From Acidimicrobiales bacterium (lineage in GTDB: Bacteria > Actinomycetota > Acidimicrobiia > Acidimicrobiales > JAVJTC01): a DNA stretch of 64,000 nt. The stretch covers positions 62,001 through 126,000 of the forward strand of contig JAVJTC010000009.1 of NCBI GenBank assembly GCA_040219085.1, written 5' to 3'. Position numbers and translations under genes: made by a program. Below, piece after piece: positions 7,213-17,805 of the stretch. The notes beneath the pieces are model-generated. The model did no database searches. It was not told where the DNA came from and saw only the letters and a list, made by a program, of their open reading frames with translations. Numbering within the stretch: position 1 is the first letter of the stretch; each line of letters begins with the position of its first letter.

Positions 7213-7590
7213 ATGGCACACAACGTCCTGGGTGACGAGCTCGCGGAATGTGGTCGGGACCCGTTGACCGGGTTCTACCGCAACGGTTGCTGTGACACGG
7301 GCGGCGAGGACAGCGGCGTGCACACCGTGTGCGCGGTCGTCACCGCCGAGTTCCTCGCCTTCTCGGCCTCCGCGGGCAACGACCTGTCGACGCCCAATCC
7401 CGCCTTCGGCTTCGCAGGCCTGTCGCCGGGAGACCGGTGGTGCCTGTGCGCGCCCCGCTGGGCCGAGGCTCTCGCAGCCGGGATGGCCCCGCCGGTGGTT
7501 CTCGAGGCGACCCACGCCCGCTCACTCGAGTGGATCACGCTCGACGAGCTCCGGGCTCACGAGTTCGACGGTTCCGGGGGAACCGGGTAG
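7213..7590 (+). CDS. DUF2237 family protein
   Basis: 125-residue soluble protein of the DUF2237 family. The family pattern is clear: N-V-L-G near the start, then P-L-T-G-F-Y-R-N-G-C-C, a C-A-V-V-T-A-E-F-L block, and G-D-R-W-C-L-C-A-P-R-W with conserved cysteines and tryptophan, ending in H-A-R-S-L-E. The function of this family is unknown to me. It is monocistronic and divergent from the split-barrel/beta-lactamase gene. A 5-5-5 inverted repeat (ATGAG-ATCAC-CTCAT) overlaps the start codon and could be regulatory or chance. Confidence 0.88.
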   Translation: MAHNVLGDELAECGRDPLTGFYRNGCCDTGGEDSGVHTVCAVVTAEFLAFSASAGNDLSTPNPAFGFAGLSPGDRWCLCAPRWAEALAAGMAPPVVLEATHARSLEWITLDELRAHEFDGSGGTG

Positions 7591-7626
7591 GCGAGACCGC
7601 GCCACCCACCGGCACCGCTGCGACCG

Positions 7627-8985
7627 TCACGAGGCCTCGTAGACCTCGGCATCACCGAAGAACGCATCCCAGGTGAACCAGAACTCGTTGCGGTGCGTGA
7701 CCGTGACCAGGCGCTGACCCTCCAGGTCACCGGACACGGCCAGACCGGTGAGGGTCCACACGGACCCCGTCTGGTCGTCAGTGAACGTGCCGTCGCCATT
7801 CGGTGTGAAGGTCAGGACCCGGTCGCCGAGCCGACGGTCGAACGCGATCCCGGTACCGATCTGATCCCCGTCGGCAACTGCTCCCGCGGAGAGCGCATCC
7901 GCTGTGTCGCCACCCCAGAACACCGCCACCGGGGTGTCGCCGAGCGTGTCGTTCACGACCTGCTCCACGGTTATCACGCTGAAGGGGTAGGCCTTCGCCT
8001 CTCCCGTGTCGAGGTCGACGCCGACGACGCGTTCGAGTGCGGGGAACCGGGGATCGATCGTGTCGACATCGATGAACCCCCCTATCGGCGAAGCACGCTG
8101 CGAGTAGCCCTGGTAGGGATTGGCCCCGTAGTTCGAGCCGACGCCGGTGTCACGCGACAACGAGAGGCCGTCGCCGAAGTCGGCGGCGAACTGGCCGAAC
8201 GACACGATCGCCGTGCTGACCGGCACGAGGTCAGTGCCGGCCAACTCGCCGACTATCCCCTCCCCGGTGACCTGCTGCCACAGGCTCTCCGTGACGTCGT
8301 CCCACATCACCAGGTCGCTGTTGCGCAACAGCCCGGAGGTCCCGAAGCGCAGCACCTCACCGTCCACTCGACGGTCGAAACTGAGCGCCGTGTTGCACAG
8401 CGGGCAGTAGGTGACAGCAACCGGCACGTCGCCGAAGCGGTCGTTGACCACCTCGTGGCGGGTCAGGATCGACAGGGGGTAGAAGCGCGCCTCGCCGTCG
8501 AGTTGCACGAGCGCCCCCGGCTCGACGGGCTCGAGCCACTGCGTGGCAGCGGCGACCGATTCGAACTTCGGCACGTCGATGACGCCACCGCCGACGACGT
8601 CGCGGGGATCGGGCCGCGGAATACCGACGGCGAGCGTCGCGGTGTCGATCGTGGCCCTGGCCCAGTCCGTTTCCCACGACTCACTCGCGTTGACGACCGC
8701 GGACGACCGGGCGGTCGCGTTCGCCGCGTCGACTGTGACACCCTCGTCGCTGGTCGTCGCGCCGCCCGACAGGTCGAAGGGGCGGTCGGTCTCGGTCGGC
8801 GAGAAGACTTCGCCGTCGGAAGGCTGCGCGTCAGCACCGTCGGCCGACGTGGCATCGTCAGAGCCGTCGGACGATCCGGCGTCTACCGAACCCGAGGAGA
8901 CGGCGTCGTCGGCAGTCGACGAGCATGCAGCCGCTACCACGACGATGACGAACAGAACTCCGAGCAGGCGTGGGGGTCGTCGCAT
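7627..8985 (-). CDS. DUF3179 domain lipoprotein
   Basis: 452-residue secreted lipoprotein. A signal peptide with lipobox V-A-A-A-C (residues about 17-21) is followed by an Asp/Ser/Gly-rich linker and then a DUF3179 domain (about residues 140-440). Family markers are Y-P-L-S-I-L-T-R-H-E-V-V-N-D, T-Y-C-P-L-C-N-T-A and the W-Q-Q-V-T-G-E block. The CPLC motif suggests metal or redox chemistry, but the family function is not established. It stands alone, convergent with the DUF2237 gene. Confidence 0.9.
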   Translation of the reverse strand: MRRPPRLLGVLFVIVVVAAACSSTADDAVSSGSVDAGSSDGSDDATSADGADAQPSDGEVFSPTETDRPFDLSGGATTSDEGVTVDAANATARSSAVVNASESWETDWARATIDTATLAVGIPRPDPRDVVGGGVIDVPKFESVAAATQWLEPVEPGALVQLDGEARFYPLSILTRHEVVNDRFGDVPVAVTYCPLCNTALSFDRRVDGEVLRFGTSGLLRNSDLVMWDDVTESLWQQVTGEGIVGELAGTDLVPVSTAIVSFGQFAADFGDGLSLSRDTGVGSNYGANPYQGYSQRASPIGGFIDVDTIDPRFPALERVVGVDLDTGEAKAYPFSVITVEQVVNDTLGDTPVAVFWGGDTADALSAGAVADGDQIGTGIAFDRRLGDRVLTFTPNGDGTFTDDQTGSVWTLTGLAVSGDLEGQRLVTVTHRNEFWFTWDAFFGDAEVYEAS

Positions 8986-9133
8986 GCCACATGAACCGGT
9001 ACCTCGATGGCGATATTCCGCGTTCAGCAGCCCCGGGGCCCGGGTGAACAGGCGTCGCCGCGGGCTGACGCCACGCGGACCGTGCCATTAGGGTGTTGCC
9101 ATAGCCGTCGCGACCAACAGGGGGCAATCCGTC

Positions 9134-9817
9134 ATGGTCACCGAAACCGAACTCGTCCACGAGATCGTCCTCGCGTGTCGTGGCCTGGCGGCCAACGGCT
9201 GCGACACCGGCATCGGCGGCCACGTCAGCATGCGGGGCTCCGACGGCGAGAGCTTCTACATGAACGTGTTCGATCGCACGCTCGGCGAGATCACCCACGA
9301 CGACGTCCTGCACCTCGACTTCGAGGGGAACAAGCTCGGTGGAACCCGCCCGGTCTCCGAGGGCTGGGGATTCCACGCCGACATCTACAAGATGCGGTCC
9401 GACGTCGACGCGATCGTCCACACCCACGCCTTCTGGGTCACCATGCTCGCCTCCCTCAACCGGCCGCTGAAGATGCGCCACAACCTGTGCACGCTCTTCC
9501 ACGAGAAGCAGGTGATGAGCCCCGACGACCGTTTCGAGAACATCGGGCCCGCGCTCGAAGGCGGCAACCACACGATCATCATCCCGTGGCACGGTGCGAT
9601 CACCGTCGGCGACGACCTGCACCGCACGGCGGCACGGATGGTGACGCTCGAGCGCATGGCACACATGGACGTCGAACTCGAGGGGACGGACGCACCCGAA
9701 CTGCCCGAAGAGGCCCGCCTGGGTCTGCGCAAGCTGATCGACGACGTGTCGGGCTACCTCGAGCTCACCTGGGACGTGATGGTCCGCCAGGCCGAGGAAT
9801 CACTCGCCGCGAACTGA
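9134..9817 (+). CDS. Class II aldolase/adducin family protein
   Basis: 227-residue protein of the FucA/AraD fold, a family of zinc-dependent aldolases, epimerases and decarboxylases. It has the G-G-H-V-S-M-R phosphate-loop-like motif, the H-T-H metal motif in D-A-I-V-H-T-H-A-F-W and a later W-H-G-A histidine. An AGGGGG ribosome binding site precedes the ATG at 9134. It is convergent with the MarR gene, only 1 bp separating the stops. The substrate is unknown; the family covers sugar phosphates and hydroxyacids. Confidence 0.88.
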   Translation: MVTETELVHEIVLACRGLAANGCDTGIGGHVSMRGSDGESFYMNVFDRTLGEITHDDVLHLDFEGNKLGGTRPVSEGWGFHADIYKMRSDVDAIVHTHAFWVTMLASLNRPLKMRHNLCTLFHEKQVMSPDDRFENIGPALEGGNHTIIIPWHGAITVGDDLHRTAARMVTLERMAHMDVELEGTDAPELPEEARLGLRKLIDDVSGYLELTWDVMVRQAEESLAAN

Positions 9818-9818
9818 G

Positions 9819-10337
9819 TCACACCGACGCGCGGTCGGCCTCGGCCTCGTAGTCACCTGCATCGCGGCGGAACGGGGCGAGGATCGCTTCGAGCGCTGCG
9901 ATGGCGTCGCCGTCGAGACCGGTGAGACCGAAGTCGACGGCGACGAGCACACCGGTCGCTGCGTCCATCACCTTGGATCCCGCGGGCGTTATCCGTGCCA
10001 ACGCGCTACGCCGGTCCGTGGGATGGGGAACCCGCTCCACGAACCCCTCGGCCTCGAGGCGGTCGATCGTGTTGGTCACGCTGGCCGGATGGACCATCAA
10101 CCTCTCACCGACCTTGCCGAGCGGGAGCGCCCCGTCGCGCGAGAAGTGCAACAGGACCAGGGCCTCGTACCTCGAGAAGGTCAGGTCGAGCGGCCGCAGC
10201 GCCTCGTCGATGCGCGCCATGGCGATCTGGGTGGCGCGGATGAGCGACGTGACCGCCGCCATCTCATCGGAGGCGTCCCATCCGTGCAGGCCCCACTGAC
10301 GGCGCGCCTCACGGATCGGGTCGAATGGCAACACCAT
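9819..10337 (-). CDS. MarR family transcriptional regulator
   Basis: 172-residue winged-helix regulator. The recognition helix lies in G-K-V-G-E-R-L-M-V-H-P-A-S-V-T-N-T-I-D-R, with the wing P-H-P-T-D-R-R-S at about residues 85-115. MarR proteins are dimers that release DNA on binding small ligands, often acyl-CoA or aromatic compounds. It is transcribed divergently from the acyl-CoA mutase operon, with a perfect palindrome between them, so it very probably controls both. The ATG at 10337 is preceded at 6 nt by TAGAGT, indicating a leaderless mRNA. Confidence 0.92.
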   Translation of the reverse strand: MVLPFDPIREARRQWGLHGWDASDEMAAVTSLIRATQIAMARIDEALRPLDLTFSRYEALVLLHFSRDGALPLGKVGERLMVHPASVTNTIDRLEAEGFVERVPHPTDRRSALARITPAGSKVMDAATGVLVAVDFGLTGLDGDAIAALEAILAPFRRDAGDYEAEADRASV

Positions 10338-10343
10338 GCGGGG

Positions 10344-10349
10344 ACTCTA
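10344..10349 (-). promoter_or_regulatory. Putative leaderless -10 box TAGAGT of the MarR gene
   Basis: On the minus strand TAGAGT ends 6 nt before the MarR ATG. The palindrome at 10361-10374 lies just upstream, in the -35 region, which fits autoregulation. Confidence 0.5.
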
Positions 10350-10360
10350 CTGGACAACTC

Positions 10361-10374
10361 CTTGGATGTCCAAG
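10361..10374. promoter_or_regulatory. Palindromic operator candidate CTTGGATGTCCAAG
   Basis: Perfect 6-2-6 inverted repeat in the divergent intergenic region between the MarR gene and the mutase operon. Its size and symmetry fit a MarR dimer site. TATTGT, just downstream, could be the -10 box of the mutase promoter. Confidence 0.7.
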
Positions 10375-10455
10375 TATTGTACGACTGAAGATTCGATGAC
10401 CGAATATCCCGCCGCCACCCGGCGGGCGCTCTCACAGGGGACGACAGAGGACGAG

Positions 10456-12129
10456 ATGAGCGACGAGACCACGACCGACATCACCGACGACCACGTCGAC
10501 CGCGACAGCGAGGCCTACGCACACTGGAAGGCCGCCTACGAGGCATCAGCGTTGCGCGACGCCGAGTTCGAGACGATGTCGGGCGTCGAGGTGGAACCCG
10601 TCTACGGCGAGGCGCCGTTCCCCGGCCAGTACCCCTACACACGCGGCGTGTACGCGTCGATGTACCGCTCGAAGCTCTGGACGATGCGGATGTTCGCCGG
10701 ATTCGGCACCGCCGAGGACACCAACGCACGGTTCAAGGACATTCTGCGCAACGGCGGGACCGGCCTGTCCACAGCCTTCGACATGCCCACCCTCATGGGT
10801 CGCGACAGTGACCACGAGTGGTCCCTCGGTGAGGTCGGGAAGGCCGGCGTGGCCGTGGACACCCTCGCCGACATGGAGGACCTCTTCGCCGACATCGACC
10901 TGGGTGGCGTGTCCACCTCGATGACGATCAACAGCCCCGCCAACACGATCATGGCGATGTACATCGCCGTCGGCGAGAACAACGGCGTCGAGCGCGCCAG
11001 GCTGGGCGGAACGATCCAGAACGACATCCTCAAGGAGTTCCAGGCCCAGAAGGAGTTCATCTACCCGCCCCGGCCGTCGATGCGGCTGATCACCGACCTG
11101 ATGCGCTTCACCACAGCGGAGATGCCCCGTTGGCACCCGGTGTCGATCAGCGGATACCACATCCGCGAGGCGGGTTCGACCGCCGCGCAGGAACTCGCCT
11201 TCACCCTCGCCAACGGCTTCGCCTACGTGGAGGCGGCCGTCGCTGCAGGCCTCGACGTGGACGCCTTCGCTCCCCGGCTCTCCTTCTTCTTCAACAGCCA
11301 CACCGACTTCTTCGAGGAGATCGGCAAGTTCCGCGCGGCCCGTCGGATCTGGGCCCGCTGGATGAAGGAGCGCTACGGCGCTCAGAACGAGCGCAGTCTG
11401 CTGTGCCGTTTCCACACGCAGACGGCCGGCGTCTCGCTGACCGCCCAGCAACCCGAGAACAACATCGCCAGGGTGGCCACCCAGGCACTCGCCGCAGTCC
11501 TCGGTGGAACCCAGAGCCTGCACACCGACTCCTTCGACGAGGCCCTCGCCCTGCCGACCGAGAAGTCCGCGCGCATCGCGCTTCGGACCCAGCAGATCGT
11601 CGCGGAGGAGACCGGCGTCGCCCACGTGGCCGACCCCCTCGGCGGCGCCCCCTACGTCGAGTGGATGACCGACGAGATGGAACGCCAGGCCGAGGCGATC
11701 TTCGCCCACCTCGACGAGATCGGTGACGGCTCGATCCTGGAGGGCGTCTACGCCGGGATCGACAACGGCTACTTCGCCGGAGAGATCGCCGACTCCGCCT
11801 ACCGGTTCGAGCGTGAAGTCAACGCGGGACGTCGCACCATCGTCGGCGTCAACCGATACAAGGAGGGCGGTAAGGACGAGATCCCCATCCTCTACATCGA
11901 CGAAGCCACCGAGGACATCCAGCGCAAGCGCCTCGCGGAGGTCAAGCAGTCCCGCGACGACGACGCAGCTCACCGCGCCCTCGAGCGTCTCCGCGCCGAA
12001 GCGGCCGACAGCACCATCAACCTGATGCCCGCGTTCATCGACGCCGTCAAGGCATACGTGACCGAGGGCGAGATCACCGACACGCTCGAAGCCGTGTTCG
12101 GCACCTACACCGAGACGGCGGTCATCTGA
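10456..12129 (+). CDS. B12-dependent acyl-CoA mutase, large (substrate-binding) subunit
   Basis: 557-residue TIM-barrel subunit of the methylmalonyl-CoA mutase superfamily without its own B12 domain, as in two-subunit isobutyryl-CoA-type mutases. Shared motifs include Y-P-Y-T-R-G, G-T-I-Q-N-D-I-L-K-E-F, S-I-S-G-Y-H and G-G-T-Q-S-L-H-T. Where methylmalonyl-CoA mutases read R-Q-Y-A-G-F, this one reads R-M-F-A-G-F, so the catalytic-pocket Tyr is Phe (as recalled for isobutyryl-CoA mutase) and the preceding Gln is Met. The next loop is S-T-A-F-D-M-P, lacking the Asp I recall in 2-hydroxyisobutyryl-CoA mutase. The start at 10456 follows an AGAGGA site; the upstream ATG at 10396 lacks one. Confidence 0.9.
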   Translation: MSDETTTDITDDHVDRDSEAYAHWKAAYEASALRDAEFETMSGVEVEPVYGEAPFPGQYPYTRGVYASMYRSKLWTMRMFAGFGTAEDTNARFKDILRNGGTGLSTAFDMPTLMGRDSDHEWSLGEVGKAGVAVDTLADMEDLFADIDLGGVSTSMTINSPANTIMAMYIAVGENNGVERARLGGTIQNDILKEFQAQKEFIYPPRPSMRLITDLMRFTTAEMPRWHPVSISGYHIREAGSTAAQELAFTLANGFAYVEAAVAAGLDVDAFAPRLSFFFNSHTDFFEEIGKFRAARRIWARWMKERYGAQNERSLLCRFHTQTAGVSLTAQQPENNIARVATQALAAVLGGTQSLHTDSFDEALALPTEKSARIALRTQQIVAEETGVAHVADPLGGAPYVEWMTDEMERQAEAIFAHLDEIGDGSILEGVYAGIDNGYFAGEIADSAYRFEREVNAGRRTIVGVNRYKEGGKDEIPILYIDEATEDIQRKRLAEVKQSRDDDAAHRALERLRAEAADSTINLMPAFIDAVKAYVTEGEITDTLEAVFGTYTETAVI

Positions 12130-12562
12130 TGAACGCGACGGACACCGAATCGACCGCACTGCCGACCATCGAGGGCGACCCGCCGCGGGTGATCCTCGCC
12201 AAGCTCGGCCTCGACGGCCACGACCGCGGCCTCAAGGTCGTCGCCCGGATGCTGCGCGACTCCGGCGTCGAGGTGATCTACCTCGGGCTTCGCCAGACCA
12301 CCGACACGGTGGTCGCGGCCGCCGAGCAGGAGGACGCCGACGCCATCGGCATCTCGATGCACAACGGTGGCCACATGACCCTCGGTCCCCGCATGGTCGA
12401 CGCGGTCGCGGCGGCCGGTCTGGAGATTCCCGTGATCGTCGGTGGGATCATCCCGGACCAGGACATCGCCCGCCTTCAGGACGCGGGCGTCGCCGCGGTC
12501 CTCGGACCGGGTTCGTCCGCGCGTGACGTGATCGCGGCCATCCAGGCCTCGACGGGAGAGGC

Positions 12563-12566
<4 letters not shown>
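12129..12566 (+). CDS. B12-binding subunit of the acyl-CoA mutase
   Basis: 145-residue cobalamin-binding domain with a Rossmann-like fold. The DxHxxG motif that gives the cobalt-ligating histidine is present as D-G-H-D-R-G (about residues 33-38), followed by G-I-S-M-H-N-G-G-H and V-G-G-I-I-P, which line the nucleotide tail pocket. It overlaps the large-subunit stop by one base (TGATG), as expected for co-translated mutase subunits. Together they should form an AdoCbl-dependent carbon-skeleton mutase on an acyl-CoA. Confidence 0.93.
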
Positions 12567-13563
<997 letters not shown>

Positions 13564-13567
<4 letters not shown>

Positions 13568-15354
13568 GCGACTACTCCGCACCCGTCCGTGACATGCAGT
13601 TCGTCCTCGACGAGATCGTCGACATGGACGCCCTCACCGCCCTCGACGCCTTCGCAGCGATCGACACCGAGATGCTCCCCGGGATCCTCGAGGAGGCGGG
13701 GCGGTTCTTCGCCGAGGTCGTCGCACCGATCAACAGGACCGGCGACGTCGAACACAGCGTGCGGAACGCCGACGGGTCAATCACGACGCCGACCGGCTTC
13801 ATCGACGCCTACCGCCAGTACGTCGACGCCGGCTGGGGCGCCGTGGGATTCGACCCCGAGTTCGGCGGCGGCGGCTTCCCCTGGGTCTTCGCCACGGCTC
13901 TCCAGGAGATGATGACGGCTGCGAACATGGCGTTCTCGCTGTGCCCCATGCTGACGCAGGGATCGATCCATCTGCTGACCGATCACGGCACAACCGAACA
14001 GCAGTTGCGCTGGCTCCCGAAGCTGATCACCGGTGAGTGGACGGGCACGATAAACCTGACCGAGCCCCAGGCGGGATCCGACGTCGGCGCTCTGTCCGCC
14101 AAGGCCGTCCGCCAGGAGGACGGGACGTACCGGATCACCGGCCAGAAGATCTACATCACGTGGGGGGAACACGACCTCACCGAGAACATCGTTCACCTGG
14201 TCCTCGCCCGCACGCCCGACGCGGCCCCCGGTACCAAGGGGATCTCCTGTTTCGTCGTCCCCAAATACCTCGTCAACGACGACGGCTCGCTGGGCGAGGC
14301 CAACGACATCAGCTGCGTCTCCATCGAGCACAAGATGGGCATCAACGCCAGCCCCACCTGCGTCCTGTCGTTCGGCGACTCGGGCGAGGGCGCCGTCGGT
14401 GAGATCATCGGCGACGAGGGTTCGGGCATGCGCTACATGTTCACGATGATGAACTACGCCCGCCTGGCCGTCGGCCTCGAGGGACTGGCCGTCGCCGACC
14501 GTGGCCACCAGCAGGCCCTCGAACACGCGCTCGAGCGCACCCAGGGACGTCGACCGGACACGCCGAAGGGCGAGTCCGCCGCGATCATCGAGCACCCCGA
14601 TGTCCGTCGGATGCTGCTGACCATGAAGGCATTCATCGAGGCCATGCGCTGCCTCGTGTACCTCAACGCCGAGGCGATCGACATCGCCACCCACCACCCC
14701 GACGACGCGCAGCGCCAGGCCGGCCGCGAGATGGCCGACCTGTTGACACCGCTGTCGAAGGCGTGGTGCACGGACCTCGGAACCGAGCTCACCTCGATCG
14801 CAGTGCAGGTCCATGGAGGCATGGGCTACATCGAGGAAACCGGCGCCGCCCAGCACTTCCGTGACTCGAAGATCGCCGCCATCTACGAGGGCACCAACGG
14901 CATCCAGGCGATCGACCTCGTCGGCCGCAAGCTGCCGATGCGTGACGGTGCCGTCGTAGCGGAACTGCTGGACCGCGTCGCCGCACTCGAAAGCGAACTC
15001 ACCGGCGACCTGGCAGCGCTTTGGCCACCGCTCGACGAGGCCGTGGCCGCCACCCGCGAGGCATCGGAGTGGCTACTGGCCAACGGCGGCGACGCCGCGC
15101 TGGCCGGAGCCACCCCGTACCTGCGCCTGCTCTCGACCGTCACCGGCGGCTGGCTGATGGCCCGCTCCGCCATCGCGGCCCGGGCCCGTCTCGACGAGGG
15201 CGCCACCGGCGAGGACGCGGAGTTCTACGAGGCGAAGACGGTGACGGCGCGCTTCTTCTGCGAACAGATCGTGCCGCAGGCCACCGGGCTCGTCCCGGCG
15301 ATCACCGCCGGCGCAGACCCGCTGTACGCCCTGAGCGCCACCCAACTGCGCTGA
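13564..15354 (+). CDS. Long acyl-CoA dehydrogenase (DmdC-like size class)
   Basis: 596-residue FAD-dependent acyl-CoA dehydrogenase with an extra C-terminal domain, the class that includes DmdC. Motifs: N-L-T-E-P-Q-A-G-S-D-V-G for FAD and substrate loops, Q-V-H-G-G-M-G-Y-I-E-E-T-G and the catalytic Glu in I-Y-E-G-T-N-G-I-Q. It overlaps meaB by 4 nt (ATGA), so it is the fourth gene of the mutase operon and probably desaturates the mutase product, for instance a straight-chain acyl-CoA made from a branched one. The substrate is not determined. Confidence 0.92.
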
Positions 15355-15452
15355 GAGACCGGGTAACGGACGCCGCGCCGCCCGGCCGGGGGGCGACGCG
15401 AACATGCAGGTGAGCGGCGTGTTCAACCGCTCGTTCGAATTGGACGTGCAGA

Positions 15453-15468
15453 CCTGACTAGAGTCAGG
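15453..15468. promoter_or_regulatory. Inverted repeat CCTGAC-TAGA-GTCAGG before the Liv operon
   Basis: Perfect 6-4-6 palindrome 37 bp upstream of the first permease gene. The central TAGAGT resembles the -10 boxes used elsewhere in the window, so the repeat may overlap the promoter and act as an operator. An alternative is a small hairpin in the leader. Confidence 0.45.
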
Positions 15469-15505
15469 CCCCGCACGAGGGATGGGCTAGTGGAGGGGGA
15501 TCCAC

Positions 15506-16420
15506 GTGGGAGCGGTATTCGCTGCCAACTATTTCGACCTATCGGTGAATCTCCAGCTCATCGTGGGTGGGCTGGCACTCGGTGCCATCTACTCGGTGGT
15601 CGCGTTGGGCTTCGTGCTCGTCTACAAGTCGACCGACGTCTTGAACCTCGCCCACGGCGAGTTCCTCATGCTCGGTTCGTACTTCGCGGTGACCTTCCTC
15701 GTCACTGAGAGCCTGAACTTCTTCCTCGGCACCGCGATCATCCTCGTGATCATGTTGTTCCTCGGGCTGTTGATCCACTACGGGATCATGCGCGGCATGG
15801 TCGGCCAACCTTTCTTTTCGATCGTCCTGGCGACGATCGGGATCGCAACGATCATCCGGGCCATGCTTCTCATCTTCTACGGGCCGACCGAACGCGGCCG
15901 GCTCACCGCCCTGCCCGGATCGGGAGGCAGCTGGGAGGTCAGCGGTGCCACGATCCGCCACGTCGACGTGATCATCCTCGTGATCGTCGCAGTCTGCGTC
16001 GGCGCACTGTTCGCGTTCTTCAAGTACACGAGGGTCGGCCTGCACATCCGTGCCGTGGCCGACAACCTCGAAGCCTCCGCTGCGATGGGCATCGACCCCG
16101 ACCGGGTCTATGCGATGACGTGGGCCGCCGCGCTCGCTCTCGCCGGGCTCGGTGGCGTGCTCTTCGCACACGTCACCGCCGCGATCGACCAGAACCTGGC
16201 CGCCATCGGCCTGCGCGCCTTCCCGGCGGCGGTCCTCGGTGGTCTCACATCGCTCGGCGGAGCGATCATCGGCGGTCTCGTCGTCGGTGTCATCGAACAG
16301 TTGGCCGGCGGCCACATCGGAACCAAGTGGCGGGAACCCGTCGCCTTCTCGGTGCTCTTCATCGTGTTGTTGGTCAAACCGACCGGCCTGTTCGGACGCA
16401 AGGACCTGGAGCGGGTATGA
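15506..16420 (+). CDS. livH: Branched-chain amino acid-type ABC permease LivH
   Basis: 304-residue integral membrane permease with about eight hydrophobic segments. Family markers are the N-terminal L-A-L-G-A-I-Y-S-V-V-A-L-G, N-L-A-H-G-E-F-L-M-L-G and the C-terminal K-P-T-G-L-F-G motif. It forms the heterodimeric channel with LivM. The GTG start at 15506 follows a good GGAGGGGG site. It is the first gene of a livHMFG set with 4-8 nt overlaps. Substrate class is uncertain, because Liv-type systems also carry amides, urea and aromatic or short organic acids. Confidence 0.92.
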   Translation: MGAVFAANYFDLSVNLQLIVGGLALGAIYSVVALGFVLVYKSTDVLNLAHGEFLMLGSYFAVTFLVTESLNFFLGTAIILVIMLFLGLLIHYGIMRGMVGQPFFSIVLATIGIATIIRAMLLIFYGPTERGRLTALPGSGGSWEVSGATIRHVDVIILVIVAVCVGALFAFFKYTRVGLHIRAVADNLEASAAMGIDPDRVYAMTWAAALALAGLGGVLFAHVTAAIDQNLAAIGLRAFPAAVLGGLTSLGGAIIGGLVVGVIEQLAGGHIGTKWREPVAFSVLFIVLLVKPTGLFGRKDLERV

Positions 16421-17805
16421 CCACCACCGAACCCCGACCCGATCCCGCTACCGCCGATCTGGCCGCCGCCCGGGACCAGCACTACGGCCCGCCCGGCACC
16501 GGTGGACCGGACTTCCAACCGAATGTCGTCCAACGATTCGCTCCGTTCGCCCTCGCAGTCGTGACACCGTTCGCGCTCGAAATGATTCCCGGCGACAACC
16601 CCGGGAACTGGAAGGCGTTCATCGGCCTCGCAGCACTCGTGGTCATCGGCCTGATGGCGTGGAAGTGGACACCCCGGGGCCGGCTGACCCACCGCCAGGA
16701 GATGCGCAAGTGGCGCACACCGGACCAGCGGATGCTCGCGGCCCTCACCATCTTCTTCGTGTTGGCAGCGCCGTTCATCCTCGCCTCGGACTTCTCGCCC
16801 CCGATGAACTTCCCGTGGGCGACCTGGTTCGCCGTGTTGAATCTCGTCCTGATCTTCGCCATGGGAGCGGCGGCGTTCAACCTTCTCGTCGGCTATACGG
16901 GGCAGATCTCCCTCGCCCACGTGGCCTTCCTCGTCCTCGGGACGATCATCGGTGCGCAGGTCGGGATCATCTTCGACCTGACCATCTGGGTCGCGCTCCC
17001 CACCTCTGCGGCGGCGGGGGCCCTCGTCGGGGTGATCGTCGGTCTGCCAGCACTGCGTCTACGAGGCCTCTACCTGCTCCTGGCAACACTCGGCGTGCAC
17101 TTCGTGATGTTGTTGATCTACCGCGAATACCTGCAGAGCCGCTTCGGGTTCGTCGGGATTTCGTTCCCCAAGCCGAACATCCCATCGGCTCTGCACTGGA
17201 TCCCGGGTGTGAACCCCGACGACAACGGCGAGTTCATCATCACCGGACAGTTCCGGTGGTACTGGGTGATCATGCCGATCTCGGTCGGCACGCTCTTGTT
17301 GATGTCCAACCTGGTCCGCACCAGGGAGGGACGAGCCTTCGCCGCGGTGCGTGAGCGTGACATCTCGGCGTCTCTGCTGGGCATCAACGTCGCCCGGTCC
17401 AAGCTGCTCGCATTCGCCGTCTCGTCGGCCGTGGTCACGATGTCGGGTGCGCTGGGCTCCTACTACCTGGGCGCACGGGGCGAGGACAGCTTCGATATCC
17501 AACTCGTCCTGGACTACGCGATCATCATCGTGGTCGGCGGGTTCTCGTCCATCCAGGGCGCCGTCTTCGGCTCTTTCTTCTTCTGGGTGCTGCCCGAGTG
17601 GTTCAAGTGGGCCCGTGAAGAACTGTGGGTGGTGAAGGAGATCGGGTTCCTCAGCGACTACCCGAGCGAGATCGACCTCGCCATCAAGGGCTTCCTGGTC
17701 GTCCTCGTCCTCGTGTTCAAGCCGGAGGGACTCACCGGAGTGTGGAGAAGCACCAAGTCCGGGATCACGAAGCTGTACCGCCGCACGGCGAGGAGCGGGT
17801 CATGA
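16417..17805 (+). CDS. livM: Branched-chain amino acid-type ABC permease LivM
   Basis: 462-residue membrane permease partner of LivH. The canonical LivM core starts near residue 145 (A-A-F-N-L-L-V-G-Y-T-G-Q-I-S-L-A-H) and ends in L-V-F-K-P-E-G-L. An N-terminal extension of about 100 residues contains two further hydrophobic segments. The ATG at 16417 overlaps the LivH stop by 4 nt, whereas the longer open frame upstream overlaps livH and is not coding. Confidence 0.92.
   Translation: MTTTEPRPDPATADLAAARDQHYGPPGTGGPDFQPNVVQRFAPFALAVVTPFALEMIPGDNPGNWKAFIGLAALVVIGLMAWKWTPRGRLTHRQEMRKWRTPDQRMLAALTIFFVLAAPFILASDFSPPMNFPWATWFAVLNLVLIFAMGAAAFNLLVGYTGQISLAHVAFLVLGTIIGAQVGIIFDLTIWVALPTSAAAGALVGVIVGLPALRLRGLYLLLATLGVHFVMLLIYREYLQSRFGFVGISFPKPNIPSALHWIPGVNPDDNGEFIITGQFRWYWVIMPISVGTLLLMSNLVRTREGRAFAAVRERDISASLLGINVARSKLLAFAVSSAVVTMSGALGSYYLGARGEDSFDIQLVLDYAIIIVVGGFSSIQGAVFGSFFFWVLPEWFKWAREELWVVKEIGFLSDYPSEIDLAIKGFLVVLVLVFKPEGLTGVWRSTKSGITKLYRRTARSGS

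Noticed and set aside
10456-12129. Assignment of the mutase as 2-hydroxyisobutyryl-CoA mutase (HcmA)
   Set aside because: HcmA has Ile and Asp at the two diagnostic pocket positions as I recall them; this protein has Phe and Ala.
10546-12159. 537-residue minus-strand ORF antisense to the mutase
   Set aside because: Composition and lack of any motif mark it as a shadow of the mutase large subunit.
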